64,000 nucleotides of DNA from Lysobacterales bacterium 63-13 (GTDB lineage Bacteria; Pseudomonadota; Gammaproteobacteria; Xanthomonadales; Rhodanobacteraceae). The stretch lies in the NCBI GenBank assembly GCA_001899855.1, contig MKWR01000002.1, positions 167,929 through 231,928 of the forward strand, read 5' to 3'. Shown piece by piece: positions 33,746 through 42,861 of the stretch (the first letter of the stretch is position 1; each line of letters opens with the position of its first letter). Made by a program: the position numbers and the translations under genes. The notes under the pieces were generated by a model. It saw nothing but the letters and a program-made list of their open reading frames with translations, did not search any database and was not told the origin of the DNA.

Positions 33746-34855
33746 ATGAACAATGACGAAGGGCAAAAATCGGCACCCAGGGATCTGGCCGAGGTGCGTG
33801 CGCGCATCGACAGCATCGACCGCAATATCCAGACCTTGATTGCCGAACGCGCGCGCTGGGCGCATCAGGTCGGCCTGGCCAAGGGGCCGCTGGCGGCGGC
33901 AGTCGACTACTACCGGCCCGAACGCGAGGCGCAGGTCCTGCGCATGGTTGTCGATCGCAACGAAGGCCCGCTCAGCGATGAAGTGCTCGTGCATGTCTTC
34001 CGCGAGATCATGTCGGCCTGCCTGGCCCAGCAGGAGCCGCTGAAGATCGGCTACCTCGGCCCCGAAGGCACCTTCAGCCAGCAGGCCGTGCTCAAGCATT
34101 TCGGACGCTCCGCCCATGGCCAGCCGATGGCCAGCATCGAGGAGGTGTTCCAGGAAGTCGAGAACGGCAACGCCGATTTTGGCGTGGTTCCGGTTGAGAA
34201 TTCAGGCGAGGGCACGATCCAGGTCACCCTCGACATGTTCCTCACCTCGGGCCTGAAGATCTGCGGCGAAGTCGAGTTGCGCGTGCACCAATACCTGTTT
34301 TCGCGCAGCGGGCGCATCGAGGACATCGAGCGCATCTACTCGCATCCGCAGTCGTTCGCGCAAACCCAGACCTGGCTGCGCGGCAATCTGCCGAAAGTGG
34401 AGAAGATTCCTGTTTCCAGCAATGCCGAGGGTGCACGCCGGGCGCGCAATGCCGATGATGCAGCGGCAATTGCAGGCGAGTCCGCCGGCCTTGTCTACGG
34501 CCTGAAGAAAGTCATCATGCGGCCGATCCAGGACGATGCCGACAACACCACGCGTTTCCTTGTGCTGGGCCGGCAGATCTTTCCGACTTCGGGACACGAT
34601 CGCACCTCGATCCTGGTCTTCATCAAGGACCAGCCCGGCGCCTTGTTCAATGTGCTGAGTCCCTTCGCCAAGCACGGCATCACCATGAACCGCATCGAAT
34701 CGCGTCCGTCCCACCAGGCCAAATGGGAATATGCGTTCTTCATCGACCTGGCCGGCCATGTCGAGGATGCGGCAATGCAGGAGGCATTCACCGAGCTGGC
34801 CGAATTTGCCTCGCAGATCAAGATCCTCGGCTCGTATCCGGTTGCCGTTCCATGA
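33746..34855 (+). CDS. pheA: Bifunctional chorismate mutase / prephenate dehydratase (P-protein)
   Basis: 369-residue P-protein for phenylalanine synthesis. An AroQ chorismate mutase domain (about 12-95, RARIDSIDRNIQTLIAERAR) precedes the prephenate dehydratase domain (YLGPEGTFSQQA; VPVENSGEGTI; DNTTRFLVLG). A C-terminal ACT regulatory domain with the ESRPS motif, which binds Phe in homologues, completes it. Feedback inhibition by phenylalanine is therefore expected. It lies 51 nt after serC, and its stop overlaps the hisC start (ATGA). Confidence 0.97.
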   Translation: MNNDEGQKSAPRDLAEVRARIDSIDRNIQTLIAERARWAHQVGLAKGPLAAAVDYYRPEREAQVLRMVVDRNEGPLSDEVLVHVFREIMSACLAQQEPLKIGYLGPEGTFSQQAVLKHFGRSAHGQPMASIEEVFQEVENGNADFGVVPVENSGEGTIQVTLDMFLTSGLKICGEVELRVHQYLFSRSGRIEDIERIYSHPQSFAQTQTWLRGNLPKVEKIPVSSNAEGARRARNADDAAAIAGESAGLVYGLKKVIMRPIQDDADNTTRFLVLGRQIFPTSGHDRTSILVFIKDQPGALFNVLSPFAKHGITMNRIESRPSHQAKWEYAFFIDLAGHVEDAAMQEAFTELAEFASQIKILGSYPVAVP

Positions 34856-35958
34856 GTTTCGACGCCACCGCGCTGGCCAACCCGATCACCCGCCGACTGC
34901 GCGCCTACGATCCCGGCCACGACCTGCCGGCCCTGCGCGCGCGTTTCGGCGGGCAATTGGCCGAACTCGGTTCCAACGAGACCGTGCTCGGTCCAAGTGC
35001 CCGTGCATTGGCGGCGATTGCCGAATCCCTGCCGCAGGTGTTGCGCTATCCGGATCCGCAGGGCGGGGCGCTGAAACGCGCGCTGGCGGAGAAGTGGCGG
35101 GTCGAATGCGCAGGCATTGCCCTCGGCAATGGCTCGCATGAGTTGCTGATGCTGCTGGCGCAGTGTTTTGCCGATCCTTGCACGTCGGTGGTCCATTCGG
35201 AATTCGGCTTTGCCGTGTTCCCGATCGCCACCGCCGCCGCGGGCGCAACGCCAATCTGCGTCAAGGCCTTGCCGGGCGACCATGCGAGTGCGCCGTACGG
35301 GCATGATCTCGATGCGCTGGCAGCCGCGGTGCGCGCGGATACACGGATCGTCTATCTGGCCAACCCGAACAACCCGACTGGAACCTGGTTCAACGATGCC
35401 GAGCTGGACAGGTTTCTCCGGCGCGTGCCGACTTCCTGCCTGGCCGTTGTCGATGAGGCTTACCAGGAGTTTGTCGATGCGCCGGGCACCAGCAGTGCCA
35501 TGCGCCTACTTCGCCTGCACCCGAATCTCGTGGTCACGCGCACGTTTTCGAAAGCCTACGCGCTGGCCGGATTGCGCATCGGCTACCTGCTGGCCGATGC
35601 CGGCGTTGTCGGCGTCCTCGAGCGCCTGCGCGAGTCGTTCAACGTCAATTCGCTGGCCCAGGCTGCCGCACTGGCTGCGCTCGGCGATGCTGCGCATTTG
35701 CAGAACGTATGCACATGGACGCGGCAGGAACGCAACTGGCTTGCCGGGGAGTTGAGCGCGCGCGGCTACCGCGCACTGCCCTCGCAGGCCAATTTCCTCC
35801 TTGTCGATCTCGGCCGTGATGCGGGCGGGTTTGAGCGGCATCTGTTTGATCGTGGCGTGATCGTGCGGCCGATGGCGGGATACGGGCTTGGCCATGCCGT
35901 TCGCATCAGTCTCGGCACGCGCAGCGAAAACGAGCGCCTGCTGGCTGCCTTGCCATGA
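34852..35958 (+). CDS. hisC: Histidinol-phosphate / aromatic aminotransferase (HisC2 type)
   Basis: 368-residue class II aminotransferase of the HisC family. LGSNETVLGPS, NPNNPTGTW, VVDEAYQEF and the PLP lysine in TFSKAYALAGLRIGY are present. The usual N-terminal YxPG element is shifted (YDPGHDLPALRARFG). Because it sits between pheA and aroA, it may act mainly as the aromatic (prephenate or phenylpyruvate) aminotransferase instead of, or as well as, in histidine synthesis. It overlaps its neighbours by four bases on both sides. Confidence 0.92.
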   Translation: MSFDATALANPITRRLRAYDPGHDLPALRARFGGQLAELGSNETVLGPSARALAAIAESLPQVLRYPDPQGGALKRALAEKWRVECAGIALGNGSHELLMLLAQCFADPCTSVVHSEFGFAVFPIATAAAGATPICVKALPGDHASAPYGHDLDALAAAVRADTRIVYLANPNNPTGTWFNDAELDRFLRRVPTSCLAVVDEAYQEFVDAPGTSSAMRLLRLHPNLVVTRTFSKAYALAGLRIGYLLADAGVVGVLERLRESFNVNSLAQAAALAALGDAAHLQNVCTWTRQERNWLAGELSARGYRALPSQANFLLVDLGRDAGGFERHLFDRGVIVRPMAGYGLGHAVRISLGTRSENERLLAALP

Positions 35959-37280
35959 ATGGGCAACTGCAGTGGACAAGCTCGCCAGCCGGCCCGCTGC
36001 GCGGAGCTCTGGACATGCCTGGCGACAAGTCCGTGTCGCATCGCGCGATCATGCTTGCCGCGCTGGCCGACGGCGTCTCCCGCATCGACGGCTTCCTCGA
36101 GGGCGAGGACACGCGGGCCACCGCTGCGGCGTTCGCCGGCATGGGCGTGCACATTGAGACGCCTTCGCCATCGCGACGCATCGTGCATGGCGTCGGCCTG
36201 CATGGCTTGCGTGCCGCAACGGCACCGATCGACTGCGGCAACGCCGGCACCGGCATGCGCCTGCTGGCCGGCCTGCTTGCCGGGCAGGCGTTTGATTCCG
36301 AATTGCGTGGCGATGCTTCATTGTCGCGCCGGCCGATGGGACGCATCATCGATCCACTCACGGCGATGGGTGCGCACATCGACTCGAATGAGGGCGGGCT
36401 GCCGCCATTGCGCATCCATGGCGGGCGTGCCTTGCACGGGATGTCCTTTGCCCCGGCAGTGGCCAGTGCCCAGGTCAAGTCGGCGATCCTGCTGGCTGGC
36501 CTGTATGCGCAGGGCACCACCGAAGTCCGCGAAGTCCATGCGACCCGCGATTACAGCGAACGCATGCTGGCCACCTTTGGCTGGCCGATCGAGTTCGGCG
36601 ACGGCTGGGCCAGGCTTGCCGGCAAGGCGCGCCTTCGGGCGACCGATGTGGCGGTGCCGGCCGATTTCTCCTCGGCGGCATTTTTCCTCGTTGCCGCCAG
36701 CATCGTGCCCGGCTCCGAGCTGGTCCTGCGCTCGGTCGGTATCAATCCGCGCCGCACCGGATTGCTTGCGGTGCTGCGCCTGATGGGTGCCGATATCGTC
36801 GAACTCGAGCGCCGCGAGCAGGGCGGGGAATGGCTGGCCGACCTTCGCGTACGCCACGCCCCGCTGCATGGCATCGATGTTCCCGAACAACATGTGGCGG
36901 ACATGATCGACGAGTTTCCAATCCTCTTCATTGCCGCGGCGGCGGCCCGCGGCGTGACCCGTATCAGCGGCGCGGCCGAACTGCGGGTCAAGGAATCGGA
37001 TCGCCTTGCCGTCATGGCCAGTGGCCTCGCCAGTTTGGGCATCGAGGTGGTCGAAGGCGCCGATGGCGCGGCCATCCGTGGCGGCAGGATCGGCCCGGGA
37101 AGGATCGACAGCGTCGGTGACCACCGCATTGCGATGAGCTTCGCCGTGGCCGGGCTGATTGCCTCCGGTGCCATTGCCATCAGTGACTGCGCCAACGTCG
37201 CTACCTCGTTTCCGGGCTTTGCCGATCTCGCCAATGGCTGCGGATTTTCAATTGCCACCTCGGCGGCCGGGCAGGGCTGA
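35955..37280 (+). CDS. aroA: 3-phosphoshikimate 1-carboxyvinyltransferase (EPSP synthase)
   Basis: Sixth enzyme of the shikimate pathway, joining shikimate-3-phosphate and PEP. The 441-residue sequence resembles class II enzymes (CP4-like) more than the E. coli class I enzyme. It has MPGDKSVSHRAIMLAALADG, SRRPMGRIIDPL, SAQVKSAILLAGL, LRVKESDRLAVMA and HRIAMSF. The PEP-site loop reads NAGTGMRL, with glycine where CP4 carries the alanine associated with glyphosate tolerance. The start overlaps hisC by four bases. Confidence 0.96.
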   Translation: MNGQLQWTSSPAGPLRGALDMPGDKSVSHRAIMLAALADGVSRIDGFLEGEDTRATAAAFAGMGVHIETPSPSRRIVHGVGLHGLRAATAPIDCGNAGTGMRLLAGLLAGQAFDSELRGDASLSRRPMGRIIDPLTAMGAHIDSNEGGLPPLRIHGGRALHGMSFAPAVASAQVKSAILLAGLYAQGTTEVREVHATRDYSERMLATFGWPIEFGDGWARLAGKARLRATDVAVPADFSSAAFFLVAASIVPGSELVLRSVGINPRRTGLLAVLRLMGADIVELERREQGGEWLADLRVRHAPLHGIDVPEQHVADMIDEFPILFIAAAAARGVTRISGAAELRVKESDRLAVMASGLASLGIEVVEGADGAAIRGGRIGPGRIDSVGDHRIAMSFAVAGLIASGAIAISDCANVATSFPGFADLANGCGFSIATSAAGQG

Positions 37281-37319
37281 CGCTACAATGGGGAATTGCG
37301 CCTGATGCCGCCGAGCCCG

Positions 37320-38000
37320 ATGCCCGCCAATTCCATTCCGGTACTCACCATTGATGGGCCCTCCGGCTCCGGCAAGGGCACGATCAGCCGCCATGTGGCT
37401 GACCAGCTTGGCTGGCACCTGCTTGATTCCGGGGCGCTCTATCGCGCCGTCGGCTATGCCGCAGGTGAGGAGGGACTCGATTTGTCGGATGCCGAGGCAG
37501 TCACCCGTTGCGCCGAAGCAACGCGTATCCGTTTCCGCGACCCCAAGGATGGCGGCGAGACCCGTGTCATCGTCAATGGCCACGATGCGACCGACGAATT
37601 GCGCACTGAAACCGCCGGTGCCGCCGCTTCGGCCATTGCCGTGTTTCCGGGCGTGCGTGCCGCCTTGTTCGACAAGCAGCGCGACTTCCGCAAGGCACCG
37701 GGCCTGGTCGCCGACGGGCGTGACATGGGTACCGTCATCTTCCCCGATGCGCAGTACAAGGTGTTCCTCACCGCAAGCGCCGAGGAACGTGCGAAAAGAC
37801 GCTATAAGCAGTTGAAGGATAAGGGGTTGAATGTTACCCTTGCCGCCCTTTTGCGCGAGATCCAGGCGCGCGACGAGCGCGACGCAGCCCGTACGGTGGC
37901 ACCGCTCAGACCTGCAGCAGACGCACTGACCATCGATACCACCGGTATTGCGGTCGCCAGCGTCGTCGCCGCAGTGCTTTCGGTGGTTCGTCCCGCCTGA
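37320..38000 (+). CDS. cmk: Cytidylate kinase
   Basis: Phosphorylates CMP and dCMP. It is 226 residues from [20 protein letters not shown] (P-loop 13-20); an ATG at 37305 would add five residues. [31 protein letters not shown] and [10 protein letters not shown] are family landmarks. It begins 40 nt after aroA. A TACAAT (37284-37289) in that gap resembles a -10 box without a good -35, so a secondary promoter for cmk-rpsA is possible. Confidence 0.96.
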   Translation: MPANSIPVLTIDGPSGSGKGTISRHVADQLGWHLLDSGALYRAVGYAAGEEGLDLSDAEAVTRCAEATRIRFRDPKDGGETRVIVNGHDATDELRTETAGAAASAIAVFPGVRAALFDKQRDFRKAPGLVADGRDMGTVIFPDAQYKVFLTASAEERAKRRYKQLKDKGLNVTLAALLREIQARDERDAARTVAPLRPAADALTIDTTGIAVASVVAAVLSVVRPA

Positions 38001-38158
38001 TTGCGTGCAAGAGGGAATCGTTCCGGTATCCAGGGTCCTGGGTGCCGGTTTCAGCCATGGCGTGTTGTCGCACGCCCCCGACAGGTGGATTGAATCGGAT
38101 TGCGTGTGCCGCCGTGCCACGAGCTGGTTACGATCTGTTGTCTCCTCTGGAAAATCAC

Positions 38159-39853
38159 ATGAATGCAGTTGTAGCCGAAACCGCGATGACCGAAAGCTTT
38201 GCCGAGATGTTCGAGCAGAGCCAGTCGATCGCCAACCTCAAGCCGGGATCGATCGTTCTTGGCACCGTTGTGGAAATCCGCTCGGACGTTGTTGTCATCA
38301 ACGCCGGCCTCAAGTCCGAAGGCATCGTGCCGATCGAACAGTTCCGCAACGAGCAGGGTGAGCTGGAAATTGAAGTGGGTGACGAGGTCAAGGTTGCCCT
38401 CGATTCCATCGAAAACGGATTCGGCGAGACCATGCTCTCGCGCGAGAAAGCCAAGCGCTCGCTCGTGTGGGACGAACTCGAGGAAATTCACACCGCCAAC
38501 GAGAGCGTCATCGGGCGTATCTCCGGCAAGGTCAAGGGCGGCTTCACCGTCGACATCAAGGACGTCCGCGCATTCCTGCCGGGCTCGCTGGTCGACGTGC
38601 GTCCGGTTCGCGATCCTTCCTACCTGGAAGGCAAGGAACTCGAGTTCAAGATCATCAAGCTCGATCGCAAGCGCAACAACGTGGTGGTTTCGCGTCGCGC
38701 CGTGGTCGAAAGCGAATTCAGCGTCGAGCGCGAGCAACTGCTTGACCGCCTGCAGGAAAACGCCGTGGTCAAGGGCGTCGTCAAGAACCTCACCGATTAC
38801 GGCGCGTTCGTCGACCTCGGTGGCATCGACGGCCTGCTGCACATCACCGACATGGCCTGGAAGCGCGTGCGCCATCCGAGCGAAGTGGTCAACGTCGGCG
38901 ACGAGCTCGATGTGCGCGTGCTCAAGTTCGATCGCGAGCGCAACCGCGTCAGCCTCGGCCTCAAGCAGCTTGGCGAGGATCCCTGGGTCGCCATCAGCCG
39001 CCGTTACCCGAGCGGCACCAAGGCGGTCGGCAAGGTCTCCAACGTCACCGATTACGGCTGCTTCGTCGAACTCGAAGCCGGCGTCGAAGGCCTCGTCCAC
39101 GTTTCCGAAATGGACTGGACCAACAAGAACGTCAACCCGGCCAAGGTCGTGCAGGTCGGTGACGATGTCGAAGTCATGGTTCTCGATGTCGACGAAGAGC
39201 GTCGCCGCATTTCGCTCGGCATCAAGCAGACCCGCGCCAATCCGTGGGAAGCGTTTGCCGCAATCTACAAGAAGAACGACAAGGTCACCGGCCAGATCAA
39301 GTCGATCACCGATTTCGGCATCTTCATCGGTCTCGAAGGCGGCATCGACGGTCTCGTGCATCTGTCCGACATCTCTTGGGCAGCGGCTGGCGAAGACCTC
39401 GTGCGCAACTTCAAGAAGGGCGACGACATCGAAGCCGTGGTGCTTGCGGTCGATCCGGAGCGCGAGCGCATCTCGCTCGGCATCAAGCAGCTTGAGCAGG
39501 ATCCGTTTGGCCAGTTCATGGCCAACCATCCTCGTGGCAGCATCCTCAACGGCACCGTGCGCGAAGTCGATGCGCGCGGCGTGACTGTCGATATCGAAGA
39601 AGGCATCGAAGGTTACCTGCGTGCCAACGACATCGCCAAGGAGCGCATCGAGGACGCGACCCAGCACTTCAAGGTTGGTGACCCGGTCGAGGCCAAATTC
39701 ATCGGCATGGATCGCAAGGGCCGCGTGCTGCAGTTGTCGATCCGCGCCAAGGATGAGGAAGAGCTGCAGTCGGTCCTGGATGATTACCAGGGTTCGACCG
39801 GCGCGACCACCCAGCTTGGCGCCTTGCTCAAAGAGAAGTTCAACCGCGAGTGA
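38159..39853 (+). CDS. rpsA: 30S ribosomal protein S1
   Basis: 564-residue RNA-binding protein that recruits mRNA to the 30S subunit. It contains six S1 (OB-fold) domains; the repeated [30 protein letters not shown] strand marks domains 3 to 5. The first start [13 protein letters not shown] is used; Met10 (38186, [10 protein letters not shown]) matches the common S1 N-terminus and is a real alternative. There is no strong ribosome site, as is usual for S1. It is followed by two hairpins ending the transcript segment before ihfB. Confidence 0.97.
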   Translation: MNAVVAETAMTESFAEMFEQSQSIANLKPGSIVLGTVVEIRSDVVVINAGLKSEGIVPIEQFRNEQGELEIEVGDEVKVALDSIENGFGETMLSREKAKRSLVWDELEEIHTANESVIGRISGKVKGGFTVDIKDVRAFLPGSLVDVRPVRDPSYLEGKELEFKIIKLDRKRNNVVVSRRAVVESEFSVEREQLLDRLQENAVVKGVVKNLTDYGAFVDLGGIDGLLHITDMAWKRVRHPSEVVNVGDELDVRVLKFDRERNRVSLGLKQLGEDPWVAISRRYPSGTKAVGKVSNVTDYGCFVELEAGVEGLVHVSEMDWTNKNVNPAKVVQVGDDVEVMVLDVDEERRRISLGIKQTRANPWEAFAAIYKKNDKVTGQIKSITDFGIFIGLEGGIDGLVHLSDISWAAAGEDLVRNFKKGDDIEAVVLAVDPERERISLGIKQLEQDPFGQFMANHPRGSILNGTVREVDARGVTVDIEEGIEGYLRANDIAKERIEDATQHFKVGDPVEAKFIGMDRKGRVLQLSIRAKDEEELQSVLDDYQGSTGATTQLGALLKEKFNRE

Positions 39854-39864
39854 TGCGGGATGGC

Positions 39865-39930
39865 GGACGCCGGAGCGTCCGTCGCTGAAGTCATGGTGCC
39901 CATCCTCGCGATGGGCACCTTCTCACCCGT
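39865..39930 (+). terminator. Double hairpin after rpsA
   Basis: The first hairpin is GGACGC/GCGTCC (39865-39880). The second is a 10-bp stem GGTGCCCATC/GATGGGCACC around CTCGC (39895-39919), followed by TTCTC. It probably terminates or attenuates rpsA transcripts 10-65 nt past the stop and before ihfB. Confidence 0.65.
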
Positions 39931-39948
39931 CTGATGTGTGGCTCTCGC

Positions 39949-40260
39949 ATGACCAAGTCCGAGTTGATCGAAATTCTCGCTGCGCACCAGCGGCACCTGG
40001 CAAGCAATGATGTCGAGCTTGCCGTGAAAAGCATGCTGGAACAGATGGCGCATGCACTGGCTGGTGGCGATCGCATCGAGATTCGCGGGTTCGGCAGTTT
40101 TTCCCTGCATTTCCGTCCGCCGCGCATGGGTCGAAACCCGAAGACCGGCGACGCGGTGGCCCTGCCTGGCAAGCACGTGCCGCATTTCAAGCCTGGCAAG
40201 GAATTGCGCGAACGCGTCAACGCCAGCAAGCATCCGGTTTCAATCGACAACGACCACTGA
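39949..40260 (+). CDS. ihfB: Integration host factor subunit beta
   Basis: 103-residue HU/IHF-fold protein that forms the IHF heterodimer with IhfA and bends DNA sharply. [17 protein letters not shown] starts the dimerisation helices. [20 protein letters not shown] and [20 protein letters not shown] cover the beta-arm, including the intercalating proline region. Start 39949 is used because the family begins MTKSEL; the five-residue upstream extension is unlikely. Position downstream of rpsA is conserved. Confidence 0.97.
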   Translation: MTKSELIEILAAHQRHLASNDVELAVKSMLEQMAHALAGGDRIEIRGFGSFSLHFRPPRMGRNPKTGDAVALPGKHVPHFKPGKELRERVNASKHPVSIDNDH

Positions 40261-40312
40261 TAGCCTGCACTGAACTCGCCTGAGGGCGATCGCTCTCCCG
40301 GAGAATGCGACC

Positions 40313-40603
40313 ATGCGACTTGGCGTGGTGGTCCTGATAGTGCTGTCGATTGTCTTTGGCGCAACCTTTGGCGCGCTCAATTCCGAACGCATCGCGTTCG
40401 ACCTGTATTTCATCGAATTCCCGTTTCCGAAAGGCGCGGCCTTGCTTGCATTCCTGCTGCTTGGCTGGGTTTGCGGCGGCGTGCTGGTCTGGCTGGTGCG
40501 CGTGCGCAGGCTGCGCAACGAGTTGCGCCAGTGCCGGCGCCAGTTGCGCGATGCCCGGGCCGAGCTCTCCGCAAGCAGCGAACATCCCGTCGGGCGCGCA
40601 TGA
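40313..40603 (+). CDS. lapA: Lipopolysaccharide assembly protein LapA-like (DUF1049)
   Basis: 96-residue inner-membrane protein with two transmembrane helices (about 3-18 and 40-61) and a basic coiled-coil cytoplasmic tail (VRRLRNELRQCRRQLRDARA). LapA works with LapB to control LpxC stability and hence LPS synthesis. The stop overlaps the lapB start (ATGA). The ihfB-lapA-lapB order is conserved in gammaproteobacteria. Confidence 0.9.
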   Translation: MRLGVVVLIVLSIVFGATFGALNSERIAFDLYFIEFPFPKGAALLAFLLLGWVCGGVLVWLVRVRRLRNELRQCRRQLRDARAELSASSEHPVGRA

Positions 40604-41772
40604 GCGAAGTTCATCTGCTGTTCCTGCTCCTGCCGCTGGCCGCGCTGTCGGGTTGGTATGTGGCGCGTCGCGGCAGCGAACGCACCTCCGGCGCGCGCGT
40701 CAGCGAGCTTTCCAGCAACTATTTCCGCGGCCTCAACTACCTGCTCAATGAAGAACAGGACAAGGCCATCGAGGTCTTCCTCAAGCTGGCCGAGTACAAC
40801 CGCGACACGGTCGAGACGCATCTGGCTCTCGGCAACCTGTTTCGCCGGCGTGGCGAAGTCGATCGCGCGATTCGCGTGCATCAGAACCTGATCGCCCGTC
40901 CGTCCCTGAGCGACGAGCACAAGACCATTGCCCTGCTCGAATTGGGTGAGGACTACATGCGCGCCGGCCTGCTCGATCGCGCCGAAACCCTGTTCACCGA
41001 CCTGGTGGCGATGAATGCGCTGGCACCGTCGGCATTGACCCACCTCGTTTCGATCTACCAGCACGAGCGTGACTGGAACAAGGCCATCGACAATGCCACC
41101 AAGCTGGAAGCGGCCACGGGCGAATCGCAGGGGGCCATCATTGCCCAGTTCCACTGTGAACTTGCCGAACAGGCGCGTGGCCGGCAAGCCATGGAGGAGG
41201 CACGCGCCTGTCTCGATGCCGCCCTTGCCGCCGAGGACGATTGCATCCGGGCGAGCATGATCCGCGGCCACATCGAGGCGGCATGCGGCAATTTCGAAGC
41301 CGCCATCGATGCCTTCGAGCACGTCGCCGAGCTTGAGGTCGACTATGTTCCCGAGATCCTCGCGCCCTTGCTCGATTGCTACGCCAAGGCGCAGGCGATG
41401 CAGCGCGCCGAGCAATTCCTGCTGCGCATGACCGAACGCCATCAAGGCGTGTCGCCGGTGCTTGCGCTGGCGCGCCTGTACGCACGCACGCAGGGTGAGA
41501 AATCGGCGGTAGAGTTCCTTACCCGGCAATTGCACCAGCGCCCGTCGGTGCGTGCCCTGATGGCCTTGATCGACGCCAACCTGCACAGCGCCCATGGCGA
41601 AGCGCGCGAGAGTCTGCTGATCCAGCGCGATCTGACCCGCAAACTCCTTGAAGGCCAGGCCATGTATCGCTGCTCGCGTTGCGGTTTCGGTGCCAAGGCC
41701 CACCATTGGCAATGCCCGAGCTGCAAGAACTGGAGCACGATCCGGCCCATCCACAGTGTGGTTGGCGAGTAG
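40600..41772 (+). CDS. lapB: Lipopolysaccharide assembly protein LapB (YciM)
   Basis: 390-residue protein. An N-terminal membrane helix (LLFLLLPLAALSGWYVARRG) is followed by about nine TPR-like repeats (from YFRGLNYLLNEEQDKAIEVF). A C-terminal rubredoxin-type zinc/iron knuckle has four cysteines in YRCSRCGFGA and HWQCPSCKNWS. It presents LpxC to FtsH in model species. The start at 40600 overlaps lapA; a longer upstream extension lies in another gene and is rejected. Confidence 0.95.
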   Translation: MSEVHLLFLLLPLAALSGWYVARRGSERTSGARVSELSSNYFRGLNYLLNEEQDKAIEVFLKLAEYNRDTVETHLALGNLFRRRGEVDRAIRVHQNLIARPSLSDEHKTIALLELGEDYMRAGLLDRAETLFTDLVAMNALAPSALTHLVSIYQHERDWNKAIDNATKLEAATGESQGAIIAQFHCELAEQARGRQAMEEARACLDAALAAEDDCIRASMIRGHIEAACGNFEAAIDAFEHVAELEVDYVPEILAPLLDCYAKAQAMQRAEQFLLRMTERHQGVSPVLALARLYARTQGEKSAVEFLTRQLHQRPSVRALMALIDANLHSAHGEARESLLIQRDLTRKLLEGQAMYRCSRCGFGAKAHHWQCPSCKNWSTIRPIHSVVGE

Positions 41773-41781
41773 GGCGCCGGC

Positions 41782-42861
41782 GTGACGGCAATTCCGTTTC
41801 TGCCCTGGTTGCTGCTGGTGTTGTTTGCCGTTGCGATTTCCACCCTCGTCACACGCGCCAGCATCGGTTACGCGAAACGCCGGCAGATGCTCGATCTCCC
41901 CGGTCAACGCCGCTCCCATCGCATGCCGACGCCGCGTGGCGGTGGCATTGGCATCGTCCTCGCGGTGCTGGCTTGTCTGGCGATTCTCTTGGCATGCACG
42001 GGAAGCGCTCCCGGTTCAATGGCTTCGATTCCCCTGATTGCATCCGTCACGCTTGTGGCTCTTGTTGGCTGGATTGACGACCACCGCAGCCTGGCGCCCG
42101 GCATTCGCCTGCTCGCGCATGCCCTGGCCGTGGCCTTGCTCGCCTGGCCGGTTGCGGGCGAGCTGCTGGAGCTCGCCACCAATCCCGCCTGGCCGTGGCT
42201 CGTGGCGGCATTGCTGGTCGGCGGCGCCGCCGCCATCTGGTCCATCAACCTGCACAATTTCATGGATGGCATCGACGGCCTGCTGGCCAGCCAGGCCTTG
42301 TTTGTATTTGTCGCACTGGCCTTGCTCTGCTTCCATGCCGGGCGCAACGTCGAAGCACAGGCCATCGGCATCCTTGCCGCGGCGACGCTCGGCTTCCTGC
42401 CGTTCAACTTTCCCAGGGCGCGGGTGTTCATGGGCGATGTCGGCAGCGGCGTGCTCGGCCTGCTCGTGGCAGTGGCGACCGGCTGGGTCATTGCGGCGCT
42501 GCCGTCAGGCCTTGAGTATGCATTGATCGCCAGTTCTGCCTTTGTCGTCGACAGCACGGCGACCCTGCTTTCGCGAATGTTCAGCGGCCGACGTTGGTAT
42601 AGTGCGCACCGCGAACATCTCTACCAGTGGCTGGTTCGCTCGGGCTTCTCCCATGTCCGCGTGACCTCGCTGTACATGGGATGGAACCTGTTGCTGGTGG
42701 TGCCAGCCCTGATGTGGGTGAACGCGTCCGCGGACAAGCGGACGTTCGTTGCCAGGCTGGCGTTGGCAGTCGTCTATGCCCTGGCCGTGGCGCTCTGGGT
42801 GATCGGCAAGCGCTATTGCCTGGACATGAATCGACGAGTCGTGCGGCCGGAATCCCCGTGA
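41782..42861 (+). CDS. WecA/WbpL-family undecaprenyl-phosphate sugar-1-phosphate transferase
   Basis: 359-residue polytopic protein (about 10 membrane helices) of the MraY/WecA family. Landmarks are GWIDDHRSLAPGIRL (Mg-binding aspartates), NLHNFMDGIDGLLA, FMGDVGSGVLG and a histidine-rich loop YSAHREHLYQWL. It transfers a HexNAc-1-phosphate to undecaprenyl phosphate to start O-antigen or other glycan synthesis. A GTG start follows lapB after 9 nt. Its stop overlaps the GTG of the next gene. The exact sugar is unknown. Confidence 0.88.
   Translation: MTAIPFLPWLLLVLFAVAISTLVTRASIGYAKRRQMLDLPGQRRSHRMPTPRGGGIGIVLAVLACLAILLACTGSAPGSMASIPLIASVTLVALVGWIDDHRSLAPGIRLLAHALAVALLAWPVAGELLELATNPAWPWLVAALLVGGAAAIWSINLHNFMDGIDGLLASQALFVFVALALLCFHAGRNVEAQAIGILAAATLGFLPFNFPRARVFMGDVGSGVLGLLVAVATGWVIAALPSGLEYALIASSAFVVDSTATLLSRMFSGRRWYSAHREHLYQWLVRSGFSHVRVTSLYMGWNLLLVVPALMWVNASADKRTFVARLALAVVYALAVALWVIGKRYCLDMNRRVVRPESP

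Noticed and set aside
38051..39667. 538-codon minus-strand frame opposite rpsA
   Set aside because: Shadow of the S1 repeats; Asp/His/Val-biased and without motifs.
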